Notes: generated from the letters alone by a model not told the origin. 64,000 bases of DNA from Strigamia acuminata (GCA_949358305.1 OX442321.1:9573605-9637604); one strand, 5' to 3'. Positions 12,173-25,500 are shown, counted from the stretch's first letter. Program-made: numbers and translations.

Positions 12173-13331
12173 TCACGTATTGGAAGAGATTTGTCCATCG
12201 GTTTTTGCAGCTGGATTGAAACAAAGTGCGGACGAGTTGACGCAGTATCGTTTGCCGGTCGGTTTGGGCCCGTCGTCGAAAACATGGCCCAAGTGGGCCC
12301 CGCATCTTGTACAGCTCACACCGGTTCGGACAATACCTGGTTTCATAGCAAGCAGAAGTATGTTGCCTCCGACTGATCATGAAGTAGTACAGCGGGAAGA
12401 AGATTGCGAGAAAAAAACAACAGATATTTGCATAGATGAAATGAAAGCAAAATTAATTCTTGAAAATGTAAAAATGCCTTCTTCCATGTATTAATTTATT
12501 AATGGTCGATCGAGAAAAGCGGATATGGATTATTAACAAATAGATATCTGATGGTTTATTGGATTAATATTGTAATTTTGGTTTCGAAATTGAATTTTTA
12601 ATCCGTATCTACATTCCATCACCTCTTGACCCAATTTTATTTTACTCTTACCATGAGATGTGTCCTGTTTAAGCTTCACTTTACTGTGATGGATTATATC
12701 ATAAAAAGCGGGCCACCCTGAACCGGAATCATATTTGGTCTCTGAAGAGAAAATCTCTTCGCCGCATACGATACAATTATAGACACCGTTATCTTTCAGT
12801 TTGTAATATTTTCCAGTAAACGCCCTAAAATGGAAATAAATATTAGAGGAAAAAAATAATAATAAAATGAGAAATTGCTGATAAATATCGCAAATATTTA
12901 TCCAGTTGCAAATTGGCCCTAAAAATTCAATTTTTTTAGATAGAAAAATTCAATTTTTTTAGTTAGAAAAATCAAATATTTTTAGGAATTTTTAAGCAAA
13001 AAATTGCATTTATTTAAAATTTTATGTAAAAGAATTACATTTATTTAAAATTTTATGTAAAAGAATTACATTTATTTAAAATTTTATGAAAAAAAATGGA
13101 ATATTTTAGATATTTGCAACTAAAAAATCGAAATTTTCATGTAAAAATTGAATTACTTCTGTAAAAACTGAAGTTCTCAATTAAAAATTGAATTTCTCAC
13201 GTAAAAAATTCAATTTTCTGGAGTCATCACCTTTCAGTTCCTTTTTCCTGAGTTACTTGGTACTGTAAAGGTGTTAAACGTTTCTTCAAGTCATCTCGGG
13301 AGTACTGAGCAGTGCAGCAATTTGTATTCAT
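12173..13331 (-). CDS. MSRB: Methionine-R-sulfoxide reductase B (MsrB), three exons
   Basis: Reduces methionine-R-sulfoxide in proteins. Minus-strand exons: 13331-13231, 12824-12652 and 12336-12173, with GT-AG introns and phases that join exactly (AG|G and G|GT), giving 145 residues. Visible: N-terminal [17 protein letters not shown]; CxxC zinc ligands C51/C54 (CIVCG) and C100/C103 (CTRCG); [16 protein letters not shown] with active-site Trp ~71; [20 protein letters not shown] with catalytic Cys ~123 encoded by TGC, so this is a Cys-type enzyme, not a selenoprotein. The length is a minimal MsrB domain with no obvious signal or mitochondrial peptide; an in-frame TGA lies just upstream of the ATG. 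A cytosolic/nuclear location is inferred, though an unseen upstream exon could add targeting. The gene is convergent with the flippase. Intron 1 carries a degenerate minisatellite. Confidence 0.95.
12926..13215. repeat. Degenerate minisatellite around AAAAATTCAATTTTT within MsrB intron 1
   Basis: Repeated words AAAAATTCAATTTTTTTAG, AAAATTTTATGTAAAAGAATT and AAAATTGAATTTCTCACGT fill most of the intron 12825-13230. The core AAAATT-N-AATTTT is a perfect dyad. It is the same core as the clean 21-bp array at 28612-28816, so the two share an origin or a generating process. Confidence 0.6.
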
Positions 13332-15214
13332 TATATTTCTTCAATAATTCCTTCGCGTGAGAAAAAAATAGTCAAACTTTCCTTAATCCTCTAAATATCC
13401 TTATCAAGTCTCTGGTATACTACAAAACAATGAAAAACAAAAAATGTACATATAAAAAAAACATCATTTCCACGAGAAATATTAATTTTCTCTCAAAGAT
13501 ATGAAAGTGCGCAAATAAATATTCAACATATGAAATCACAAGGAGTTCATTCACCATTCCTATCTGGGATTCAAGCGCCTGTGGCCAAATGTTTGCTCAA
13601 CTTGCAGTTGGCGTCAGAAAATTTCAAGTCAGGTCACTTATGTCATGGCCAAATAAATGGCAAATGGATCTCTAGTCTCTAGGTAGCATAATATCAAGGG
13701 GATGAGGTTTCGAACACTTTTTTTTCAATGCAGAAACACATTTTAAATATTTTTCCACAAGAAAAAAAAATATTTGTTTTCTTAATATTTTTCTTAGAAA
13801 TTTAAAAAAAAATAATTCCAAAATTAATGCGCATTTGCGAGCAGTGAAAGTGATTGACAAAATTAAAAATACACCAACTCAACTCGGCTATTTCGAGCTC
13901 CAAAAAAGGCTTTTCATTACGTCATTAAACCTTCAAGAATTTACTGCAATATCTATCTGCCTTTTAAATTTTTAATTTTACTTAATCCTAATGTGATTAA
14001 ACGGTTTTAGAACTAGAGAAGCAGCAAAAGAATCATAAAACCAACATAAGCTTTCGGTAAGATACGAACTCCTTTGACACAGAAATCAAGATAAGACGTA
14101 GATTACCACACCTGGGTCAAAAACGGAACATTTCTAACGCTAGATGGACATAAAAATACAACCTTTGAATGAAAATGTAGCGTAAAATGAGGATTTGTCT
14201 GCGAAAATTCAAAATTCAAGCCTCCGATTGTGTTGTTGCATGGGTCTCCGCTTAGCATATGATTTTGAGCGCTGAACATGCTCGTCTACCGGCAGTCGCT
14301 TACATCACGAGCAAGCCCAATTCAGCTGATGCTATTCATGAATGTTATGATTCACCGTATTTATAGACGGATATAGGTTGGTTGTTCCTGTTGTTAGATA
14401 TGGTTTATTATGTAATCTTTTGTGTTATCGTGTGTTTGCTTTTTCTTTATTTTTTTGAAATTAAATTTTTATTGTAATTTAATATTGTTGGGTTTAATTG
14501 GAAATTAAATGGGAATTAAAAATGGAAAGCTATTAGGACTTAACAGTGCTAATTCCTTCTAAAAGTCTTGTCATATTGCATTAAAGAACATTAAGTAGTT
14601 TTTACTTTCGATCGCCAGAGGTCGTGAGCTGATGAAGAACTAATATGACGTCATTTTTTTTCTGGTTATTTTGAAACCTCGCATGTCGGTAAGATTTTTA
14701 TTTGATATTTTAAGCAGTTTTGACAACTTATTCTTGTTTTTAGACGGTTGATCCACACCTCCCGTGTTTATGTCATAAAAATATTGTTATAATAGAAGAA
14801 ATGAATACTTACATCAACTGAAATCTCGATCACCATCGACACGAAACTGCACTAACAAAGACGTTAATCGTGAGCCCTTACAAGTTACCTTGGTTAGTTA
14901 CAGATATATATATATCGATACCGATACGAAATTCTTGCAGTTTCACGGGACTACCGGTAGGTTTATAGTTGATTATCGGGTGATCACTACCTTGTTTGTG
15001 TTTACCCGAGTTGTTTACTTTAATTGTTTACATTTCTATATACACGGTAAAATAGAATCAGGAACAGACAAAGGAAAAAAAAATAGGGTCAACACTACAA
15101 GGACCGATAACATTATTATAAAAAAAATGAAAAAATGACATTTAAAGCATCATAAAATTTATTTAGAATATTTTCTGGCATTTCTTTGGGCATCTGACAG
15201 CGAAAAATGAAATT
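13332..15214. other. Spacer upstream of MsrB
   Basis: AT-rich, no supported exon on either strand. The region next to 13331 should hold the MsrB promoter, but I can name no element. 14908-14930 has a short TA run followed by CGATACCGATACG, similar in wording to the inverted repeat at 22238. Confidence 0.5.
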
Positions 15215-15663
15215 AGGCCTGTTCCTATACATTGTTCATTTTGTGCTAAACACTACACAAGGGTGTCACAGGTTAGGGAGCCCCATGTTTATAGGGCCCC
15301 TGCCCTGCCATTGGTGTATGAAAAATGCCTGTTTATGCTAAAAAATGCATATTTTTTAAAATAGTATTACTTTTTGTTTATAAATGCATGTTTTTTGTCA
15401 ATAAGTGCATGTATTTTATAACTAAATGCATGTTTTTTGTCAATAAATGCATTTTTTTTTGTCAATAAATGCATTTTTTTTGTCAATAAATGCATTTTTT
15501 TGGTCAGTAGCTGGATCTTTTTTGTTGAAAATACGGGACATTATTTTCACCTGATAATTTCTCAATAATTTCTCAATAAATTTAAAAATTCTTTTTTGGG
15601 GGGCACCATAACATGACCAAAAAGGGTACAGGCACACAATATAAATACCTAACGAACAGGCCT
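15215..15663. mobile_element. MITE-like element with AGGCCTGTTC terminal inverted repeats
   Basis: AGGCCTGTTC at 15215-15224 is matched by GAACAGGCCT at 15654-15663. With flanks the arms read AAT(T/C)AGGCCTGTTC, 14 bases with one mismatch. The roughly 450-bp interior has no transposase reading frame and contains a tandem array (15330-15515). I could not find a clean target-site duplication, so the superfamily is open. Confidence 0.55.
15330..15515. repeat. About 21-bp tandem array inside the AGGCCTGTTC element
   Basis: Units of the form ATGCATTTTTTTTGTCAATAA repeat with small length changes, clean from about 15425 to 15500 and degenerate to the left. It lies wholly between the two inverted repeats of the surrounding element. 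Confidence 0.7.
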
Positions 15664-17310
15664 GATTGAAATAGCAGCCCACGACAAACAGAAAATATTC
15701 GAATTAAATTTATTCTTTTTCTAGATTTACAATTTTTTAAAATTTAATCTAGTGACCTAGTAAATATAAAAGAATATTGTAATGTATGTTATGTCTACTC
15801 CAAAAAGCAAATGAGAATTTTTTTACCGTCCACTTATATTACATGAATATTTCAAATTTCCTTGTTAGCATTAGATGATTAAGTTTATGTCATGTTGCCA
15901 AACTAAGGTTTCTTTGTACACGGGAATCCGTTGTGGGCTTGCAATTTCCTTGGCTCTTTACTGATTTTATCAGTTGGGACGCTGCAATGCAATTACGATG
16001 ATTGCCTCGGTTCCTTCTGGCTTCGCTTAAATCGAAGGCGAGTTGTTGGTACAGGCCATAGGTCACCTGAGAAAGAATCTGGTGCTCACCTAATCAGTGG
16101 TAACTATAACAATCAATAAGGAAACTTCAATGGAAATTGAGTTAAATAAAACTAAGCAATTGAACAAGATTGACTTGTTAATTAATTAATTAATTAATTA
16201 GTTAAGAACTGCTAAGTTTGAGAGTCGAGTTAGTTAATATTGAAATATTGGATGGTATTTGTCGTTTTATAAACATTATTTTATTTGGATCGCTTCGTTG
16301 AGGTGCTGCTTTACTGTGTGAGTGGCATTGATTGAATTTGCGATAGATCATGGTGTGGTCAGTTGAAATTTGATCATTTCACGAGAGGGAATTGTTAAAG
16401 TTTCAACAGGTGTTGACAATTGCATTAAACCCAATTCAATTTAACCAGTTTAAGAGTTTACTGTAGTTGATTTAGCTAACACCAAGTGCCAATAAACATG
16501 AATATGATAGAAAAAATAAAAAATTGACATCACAGCAAGAATCAAGTTAAAAATACTGAATTAATAGAATGGTGTAATTAGTATATCGTGTGTGCAGAGA
16601 TAGATTTATTTAGTATGATGGGAAAACAATAGGCAACAACTGCCATCGTACTGCTGTAAGCTGTAACTCGCCCTAAAAACTTGAAGAACAAATTAACACG
16701 CAAGTCTATGGGAAAACAGTGGCGTCATCTATATTTCAAAGTTGGCGTGAACTAGGGGTTACAAACCCTCTTAATGGCAAGTTTTTCGTCACAATAAGTA
16801 CTTGCTGGAGGCGGGCCCATGCAGCAGCGGGATCCCCAAATTCAGAAATATTTAATGTGAACACTTACCGGTATGGCCTCAAAAAATGCTGCGTAAATCT
16901 GAAAAGGTACATCAGAATTGGAGGGTTTTTAGGTGATGCCATGTTTGGACACCAGGGTCAGTATCCACTTTGTAAAAAGGGTTAAGTCTATGTATTTACT
17001 TGAGGGATGGGAACTATTTCGCAGCTTTCCTGCTGAGGTGAATAAAGTTAAGTTGTGTTTTTTTACCTCAAAACCGTGTGGCTGCTTTTCTTAACGTGAG
17101 AGGTTAATATCGCCATTAACTCAACAAACCAAGGGATTTCGACAAAGTCTATTATTGCGAGTTATTGTGTTAACAAAATCGGATCGTAAATTGGAAACGC
17201 AACAAACGCAACAAAAATATGTTTTTAGAAATATTAACAGGTAATTTACTTGTGGTGCAATAAACAATTTTAGACTTTTCTGTTTTCGTGTGCAAAAATA
17301 TCGAATATAG
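15664..17310. other. Gene-less stretch
   Basis: No splice-bounded exon recognised. It contains a TTAA microsatellite at about 16177-16201. A slightly GC-richer patch at 15930-16120 is open in one frame but starts without an ATG and has no recognisable domain. Confidence 0.5.
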
Positions 17311-17345
17311 TGTTTGAATTTGGCATCAAGATACCGGGCGCAGAC
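17311..17345. mobile_element. Solo terminal repeat of the GCATCAAG MITE family
   Basis: TGTTTGAATTTGGCATCAAG followed by ATACCGGGCGCAGAC matches the right-hand terminal repeat of the elements at 26336-26590 and 31507-31750. I found no matching inverted arm nearby, so this is a fragment. Confidence 0.5.
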
Positions 17346-19144
17346 TTGATTTCGACATTTTAATACGAAGTTGCTGGACATTGAAAATTTTCAATTTGTT
17401 CGTTAAATATTTGCTCGTTAACTTTACGCACTCAGCATCTTGCGACAGCTTTGGTATGGCAGAAGGAACATCTTATGTTTGTTGATTTTCAAGCTTTGCG
17501 CAGAACAAGCTGGAAGTTTTCAGTGTACGACACACGCCATGGATTTGGTGGTTTTGGGGAGTGTCTGTGTGTTGTGACTTCATTTAGTTCCATTCTCATC
17601 TTTTAGAATCCAAGGAGAGATCAGACTTTATTCTGTTTGTGTTTGTATTCACGTGCTAACAATTACCTTGGGAAAAGACCTAAGGATTCTTGCATCTGCT
17701 ATCGTGGCTGCCTAAATTGTTTATATGCCAAAACGAGGTTAGTTTTCCTAGGGGGTCAATACCTTCACAGATAGATAGGAAGAAAACATTAATATCGATT
17801 ACAGTCAGAATGGATAGAACTGGTGTCAGAACCTTATCCATTCTTTATATACTTAGAAATGAATTAAAGAAGTATTATGAATTGGCAGTTGAAGCTAATG
17901 GATGTTATAAATAAGTAAAGTGACCGATTTAACGCCGTTCTCAATTTGTCGCCGGGTGGGTTGGACGTTAAAGTGCAAATTAGCCATAAACGTCGTCGTG
18001 TTTGATCGGAATTAAGTTTTTAATAGCTAAATTGGAGAGTAATTTAATTAAAGAAAATACTAGTCAAGTGGCAATTAGTTTTGTTACTGTCTGACGTGAT
18101 AAATTATATGAAACATATAAAACGTCTGCCTCTTCCCGCCACCTGGTATTAAAATTGGCGACTATTGGGAGACGTTTGCTGTTATTTATTGGAGCTGTAA
18201 AGTTTAAGGCGGACATAAAATCGTGGTAATTGAGTGGAATTTGTTGTGGTGACAAAAATGTTGATTGTAACTCGAAAAGAAAAATGTTCGTCGCAGTCTT
18301 TGCAACAGACACTAATCTGGCTGCATTAGTTTAGTTCCACACCCTGACAGGGAAATGAGATGATGAGAAAATATTTCTTTTGCAGCTAAGGCAGTGCGGA
18401 GGCGCTCTTTTAAGCTTATCAGATTTTAATTGGAGCGACGCGCAATGCAACGCTGAAAAAGTTTAAAAACGATGCAACGATAAGATTATCTTTCGCTATT
18501 AACGAGAGAAAAATGTCTTCACCAACAAATTGAATAGGAGTAAAGCAATTTATTTCGTGTTTTCTGGAATTTGTTTAAAAAATAAAATGGTATTACTATA
18601 TTAGAGCATTTCCCACGGGATTTGGAGCGGTTGGCAATTAAAAGTGCATGGAAGTTGGTTAGATTTGAGGTTGTTTATCAAATGTTGGCTAAAAGGATTA
18701 AACACATTAATTAGTTTAACTTAACCGTTGTCGGGGGTGTTTGGTGACAATTTTAAATTAGATTCAACACTGATCAAATATCAATGCAGTTAGGCAAATA
18801 AATGGTACTGCAAATGTTTTTACTGTTAAGAGGCCAAAGGACCAAGAGAGGTTTAGTTTATTGGGTTAGTTTGTTAATAAATAATAACGTTAGTCGTTAC
18901 CATTCAGCTTGATTTGGTAGGTCCATCAGGGTTGAATATTCGTTTGGAAGATGAACATCAGATGAGGCTCGAAATGTCGCTCGTACTCTTGGACGAGTAA
19001 TAACCACTCGTTTGCAATAGTGAAGAATTAAGTAAGTTGTTCTTAATTATTTACTGCATTCATTATTTTTCTACTTGTACGTAGTAAAAGCTGTATTGAC
19101 AGAACTTACAAGTTAGAGTTAGATGTTGAATTTAATCGGTTTGG
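17346..19144. other. Gene-less stretch
   Basis: AT-rich spacer with no coding signal, tandem repeat or inverted repeat that I could support. Confidence 0.5.
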
Positions 19145-19650
19145 TCAATTTAAACATTTATTTTAGTGTTCTTGATCAATTTAGACATTTATTTTAGTCG
19201 TTTTCTTCAATTTAGACATTTATTTTAGTCGTTTTCTTCAATTTAGACATTTATTTTAGTCGTTTTCTTCAATTTAGACATTTATTTTAGTCGTTTTCTT
19301 CAATTTAGACATTTATTTTAGTCGTTTTCTTCAATTTAGACATTTATTTTAGTCGTTTTCTTCAATTTAGACATTTATTTTAGTCGTTTTCTTCAATTTA
19401 GACATTTATTTTAGTCGTTTTCTTCAATTTAGACATTTATTTTAGTCGTTTTCTTCAATTTAGACATTTATTTTAGTCGTTTTCTTCAATTTAGACATTT
19501 ATTTTAGTCGTTTTCTTCAATTTAGACATTTATTTTAGTCGTTTTCTTCAATTTAGACATTTATTTTAGTCGTTTTCTTCAATTTAGACATTTATTTTAG
19601 TCGTTTTCTTCAATTTAGACATTTATTTTAGTCGTTTTCTTCAAGTTAAA
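19145..19650. repeat. 31-bp minisatellite, about 16 copies
   Basis: The unit CAATTTAGACATTTATTTTA plus GTCGTTTTCTT (31 bp) repeats head to tail. Inner copies are almost identical. The first unit (TTTAAACATT...GTGTTCTTGAT) and the last (AAGTTAAATATTAAATTTCG) have diverged. The period differs from the 21-bp arrays elsewhere. The homogeneous centre suggests recent expansion or gene conversion. Confidence 0.95.
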
Positions 19651-22237
19651 TATTAAATTTCGTTGTTTTGGTCAATTTAAACTTGGATACCGCATTCAAT
19701 TAGCATTTCAGGCTCAACGAGAGAGCATTTACAGTATTATATTTTTTGGATATAAATGTTGCAACCGCCTCGAGTTTTATTCAATCTGTGAAAAGTTTTT
19801 AGGAATAAAAGCTATTAACTGTTAGAAAGGGCGATGCTGCGAATATTACGACGGAATTATTCATCCACTTTCCAAGTGCCGATTCAATGTCAGCAGTTAT
19901 CTCCATATAAATGGCAACCGTTGGACCCCTGAGCACAGCCTCCATTCTTCGCTGTGGTTCGTTCGCCACATCATGGGAAAAACATGAAACCATCCAGTTT
20001 CACTCCACCCTCGTAGCCAGCCTCCCCAAGGTGGATGGGGAATATAAATTAATGAAGGAATTACAATGAAGTCTGTGCAGGTGGTTCAGTTGGGGATTGA
20101 AGTCGACCAATGAGAAATGAGAGAGGCTCAAACTCATTTCGTCTCCTGCTGTTTGTGGCTAAATCCCAAGTGCCCTTCACTTTTCCTCGTGTATTTATCA
20201 AAGATGAGCGAATGAGTGGTGCGAAATTGGTCTCGTCATCGAATACTCTTTAATCTTTTATTTTCCCTTCTTTCCCCCCCTGCCAAACACAACACTCCAA
20301 TTATGATTTTGAGTTTATATCTTTTTTTTTTGGTCGTTTTCTTTTTTTAGCGACGATTTTTTTTTTATTTCTTTATGTATTTACATAAAACAGAAGAGAA
20401 TGTGAAATGTTCCCCCTATAAACGCAGTGGGAGGTTTGGATTTTCCTGATTTTTCTTCTTTCAAAAATGGGAATATCAATGGCAAACGTTTCTTTCTGCC
20501 TTAATCATTAATATTTATCAAGAGCAGTCGTCGAGCGTCTCATAGGTGCGATATTGGACGTAGACTGCGCACATGATAGTAGAATGAATTTAAATTCTCA
20601 AAAAGGGGGAGAGCAAGGTAAGAAGGAAAAGAAAAAATTGGTCTGGGGAAAAAAAATAATGGCATCCGGAACATTTTAGAGGTTAGTGATGTTCTCCAGT
20701 TGTATAATAACGATTTGCATCTTTTCTGCGGCTAAACAGATGTCTTAAATTCTTGAAAAGTTCGTCTTATATTGTACTTTAAATGGCGCACATTGCAGAT
20801 TAAATATTTTTTTTTCGTTTCTTACTTGCAAAAGTGCAATATTTGCCATTTTTTATTTTTTTAAAAGAGAATTTCTCACTTGTGCTGTCTAATAAAATTT
20901 AACCACCATAGCTGGATTTTATGATACACTTAAGCTGGAAAATAGGGCACAAAAAAGGGGGCAAGGTAAGATTACATCCACGTGAGAAATAATTTAGATT
21001 TCTTATTTATTTCGATTGAGAAGTGGAAATATATTTGTCTGGGTTTGGAAAATTTGGATTTAATTTTTTTGGTAATATTTTATTGATGAAGAAATTTTTT
21101 TTTGAGAGGGGGTGGGGGTGATAGAGGTGGGGGTGTTTTATTTTTAAATTCATTTATTTTTTTTTTTGGCAGTGAAGACAAATTATCCTGGGGAAAGGGG
21201 AAATGCTATGTGGCCGTAAAAATTGCTTGCCTTTAAAAGCACACATGGGCGTCTTTTCTCCAGCTTCATTTGCATGTAAAGGATAGGGGAATAGTGCAAT
21301 ACGCATGCGTAGTTGGCATCTATCTAGTAAGTCGAGTCTGTCTCCCTCCTGTGATCTTTGAAATGAAATTACGGAAGAAGTTGGTTTTTTTTAATTGTTT
21401 CAGAGAGGTAATAAATAAAAGAAAAGATATGTAAAAAGTTTTGGAGGTATGGATATAAATTTTGGGGGAATTCTGCATTGCCACGTGATGTGGTTGTGAT
21501 GTGCAGCGAGCATTAAACTTTAAGCGAGTGCAAGGCCCCGAAATCTTGAGATTTGCTTGAACCAATTAACCTAAGCGTGGTCCGTTTTCCTCAAATCTTC
21601 TGCCGCTATTTAATAACAATTTTAGCAAGGTCAGACTTTAATTATGTATTTAATGTTCGTAATGATTTTGTGCAAATGAAATTGGTGCGGCCATGTTGTG
21701 TTGTGCGTATTTATTAATTACAGGTGTAATGATGTTTCCATTGATTAGTTTTAATCCCTATTACAAGTTACTAACCACCATCTCCTATTTTTATTACTCA
21801 AGTTGGTGGAATTTTCAATTAGGTGTTCCCCTTTAAATCCATAATTCAAATAGCAAGCCTGCTGAATTATGATCAGGTTTGCAGATTATAAATTGATTAA
21901 TAAAATATTGCAAAATATTTCTTGAAAATCGTTGAGATCAGATTCGGTTTAGGGTGAAAGTCAACTTGGCGAGCAGGTGCCAGTTTGCAGTTGGGCAGAT
22001 TTGCCTAATGCATCTTTAATTAGTTTTAAATGATCTCTTTACAAAGTGTTTGTAGGAACTTGCCTCGGGTTTTGCATACAGACTGAATTTCTCAAGAGAC
22101 CTGGTGTAGCGTGCGCTGTAATACGAAGAAAGTTGCTATTTTAGGGACTAATAAAGCTTGATCGAAATTAAAGACACACAGTTACCTGGACATCCATAAA
22201 GGTCAATCAAAATATACCAAATTATGATTTTAAAAAG
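19651..22237. other. Gene-less stretch
   Basis: Spacer with poly-T and pyrimidine tracts. An NRF1-like ACGCATGCGT lies at about 21301-21310. No exon supported. Confidence 0.5.
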
Positions 22238-22530
22238 TGCCGATACCGATATTTCTAATTTAATGTGATGCAAAGTTTCTAAGAATAAAATGAGCAGATC
22301 TGCACGTTTTATAGACTAGTCAATTTTAAAAATCGTGCATCATTTTTTTTTAACTTGCATTAATAATTTATTTCGGTATTTTATCTAAATAAGTTATTTA
22401 AAACAAAATAAAACGGTCTATTTTAGTATTTAAACTTGTTGTATTAAAAGATATTAATTTGATAAAAATATTAATATATTGGCGGATATTTAGGAGGACA
22501 ATACCGGATAATTATGGTATCGGTCAAACC
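22238..22530. mobile_element. Possible inverted-repeat element with CCGATACC / GGTATCGG ends
   Basis: CCGATACC near 22241 and GGTATCGG near 22517 form a perfect 8-bp inverted pair, with an AT-rich interior of about 270 bp. The right end reads, on the minus strand, TAGGGTTTGACCGATACC. The arms are short, so a chance pair cannot be excluded. Confidence 0.3.
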
Positions 22531-25500
22531 CTAAGAACACAATAGGACGTAGAATAGGACGTAGTCGGGCCCCTCGCTGGTGCTGGAACTACTGTGTGTC
22601 GTGTGCAGGTGTCGCTGTCAAAAAAATCTTTTAGTAACAAGATTAACCACCGGATGCACTTGACCTTTTAAATGGAATTAGATATTTCCACCTCATTCTA
22701 GGTGAGTAGTTTAAGCTTGACCCAAGGAATTTGGTGTGCATGTATGTGGGCTTTCGTGTTTATGTTTGGTGGTGTTGCCGGTGGCTGTAAATTGTAATTA
22801 ATTCAGCCCACCGGAAGATCACATGTTCTGCTAGTCATGGCCGCACACACCGTTGGCACATAGTTCAAGGGGCGATGATGAAGTGTCTGTGGGAGACTCG
22901 TATTCAACGCCAGTTTCAAGTGGTACACACGCCGCACCGTACATCACGAAATGCGCTCGTCGACCACAACTGTCTACGAAAGTGATGATGACATTTGCTC
23001 GGAATTTTGAAAACTGAAGTCGCTGACCCCTGAACGTGGGATTAAAGGGTTAATTTAATTTTTAAAAATGGAATTTGTGCCGTTTATTTGTTTAGAAAAT
23101 AAAATAAATGTTCATTGATTTTGTGAGATTAAAAGGGTTAATTTGTGCATTTTTTAATTAGCGTAATTATTCTTTACGGGCGTTTGTTAAATTGATTAAT
23201 TCTTAAATCAATTTGTTTCGAACAAAAAATTGATAATTATTAATTAGGAGAATATATTTTTTTGTCTTTGTTTCTAAGTTGAAATTAGTTTTTGGATAAG
23301 AGCTATTTATTAGATGGAAATGTGATGTGTGATGGCGATGTTTTTTCTCTTCTTTTATCGATCATATGGTTTTTTTTTTTTCTTTCTTTTCCTTTTCTTT
23401 CCTGCTTTCTTTCCATCAGTTTCAATTAACAATTGAGGTGTCAAACGAAAAAAATGTATATCTTGAGCGTGACTGCAAAAGACACGTTCGAGTGTAATTT
23501 GAACGTCGCCATTTCCTGTTTTAATTATTCAAAAGGCACGAGATTGAGAACGTTTTACAGATTAAGAAGCAGGTTTTACTGCTTGTCGCTCATCAAATTA
23601 ACCCACCCTAAATGTCGTTTCGCACTTAGGAAGAAAGCATTCAGATCCCCATCCATTTGCGTGGGGTTGGGAATAAGCAGAAGTATTTTAGCGGAGTTTT
23701 TAATTACACAAATGAATCTTTATTAACCTACCATCACCCGCTGCAAAACTCTGACAATTGCGTTTCGGAGCACCGTAATCATGAGCACTGTATGTTTTTC
23801 TTTTTATCAAGTTGAAATTAAAGTTTAAGAAGGATTATACCCTTAAATTTCCTGTCATAAACAATGCAGAAGCACTCAGACTGCTGCTGGTGAAATCCCA
23901 ATAGACTCAATAGGTTCCTGTTCCTGGTTGATGTTTTTTTCAGACGTTGAATCGACTTTGAAGTTTTTGCGTCTATAATTTACTTTTTATCATATTGAGA
24001 TGTGAAAGTTTTATTTGTTTAATTTTTTAAGGCTGGTTTTTGTATGAGGTTATGTTTATGTTTGCATAACTTTTTTTTTTGTGAGTTTATTGTTTGTTTT
24101 TTCCTCTTCTAGTATTTGTTTCTACACTAACCAACAATTCCTTAGGCAGACATCTTTATTTAATTCTGGTGCCTGTCAAGATTTCGGTCCAAGTGTTTTC
24201 TTGTTGTTTGTAGCCACAGTTAACCTGGAGGAAGAGACTAGAAGAAAATCCACCTTCAGTTGGCAGGAGATCTTTCACATTTTATATACAAGCAACTCAT
24301 GCCTGGCGCTGTTGTTTCGTTCCAGAAAAACAACGTTAAATGAAATCACAGCACTAAGCTAATGTAATCCACGTATATTTGTGGGCTGTGGTCTATGCCA
24401 GAGTCTGCTTAATTGTGTAAATAATAGTGTATTTACCACTGCTGCCATTTGAAGGCGAAACCTAAGAAACACATCTTACTGAGCCAGATAATAGTTGTTT
24501 TTATTTTTATGACTATTCTTCTACATTTGTACGATTGTACCCCAACTGCATCAGAATGTTAACGATAAATAAATAAATAAATAGATGAAATAAATATATG
24601 GTATCATATAGTGAATAAAAAAAAGCTAAATTTATGTCATACATGTTTTAGTGCAGGAAACTGCATAAAAATTGCGATACTGCAGGATTTATTGGACGCA
24701 ACTACTTGTGTTTAGTTGGATCGATTATTTTCTTGTTGGTGTTGTTTTTAAGTTGAGGTACAATTTAGTCGAGTTAAAAACTAGAGGATTTGGTCTGGGA
24801 ATGAAGAATAATAAATGTGGTCTTGTGTAAAAGGCTTAGGGTGAGTGTCAAATAGCGACAAGTTCAATGGCCAATGCAGCTTAAATCAGGGCTTATCTGT
24901 GTATGTGGTTGGACATTGCACTGGCCCTACTTAATTGTCAGTTAGACATGGGGTTTGTGTAGTGTGTATGAATCAAACATGAAATGGTGGGGATCTTTTG
25001 TACGAGAAGGATAAATTCCCTTTAGTCCATTAAAGGGAGCACAAGTGCAGCTGTTGCTTGCCACGCGACACGGAAGATCCCGGATGACTGTCCATATACT
25101 GGACTTAGTACGAGAACTGCTTTATCTCTATGTAAGGGGTGTGCAGCTCGTGTTTTAATCAAAAGAGGGCACCAGGTGTTGGGTATATGGGTTTCGACTA
25201 AACCATTTTCTTTCTTTCTTTTTTCTTGTGGAAGAGTGTGTTTTATAAAGGTGAAATTTTCAATGGGTTTTGGATTGATTGCTTATTATTAATTTTTTAT
25301 TTATTTAGATTTTTCGAGTGTTAAATTTGATTATTTAACGAGATTGTAGGTTTCTTACAAGTTAGTGTTATTTTAAATTTTTGGTAAGATATGAAGCAAA
25401 ATATTAATTGTATGAATAACAAATAAATGATGTTAGCTTGTAAGGAAATCTGTGCCTTTGTTGCAGCCAAAGTCTTTATATTTTGATCAATGAGGGTCAT

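Noticed and set aside
12180-12494. 104-codon plus-strand open frame
   Set aside because: Starts at TTG after an in-frame TAG and overlaps the clear minus-strand MsrB last exon; it is a shadow.
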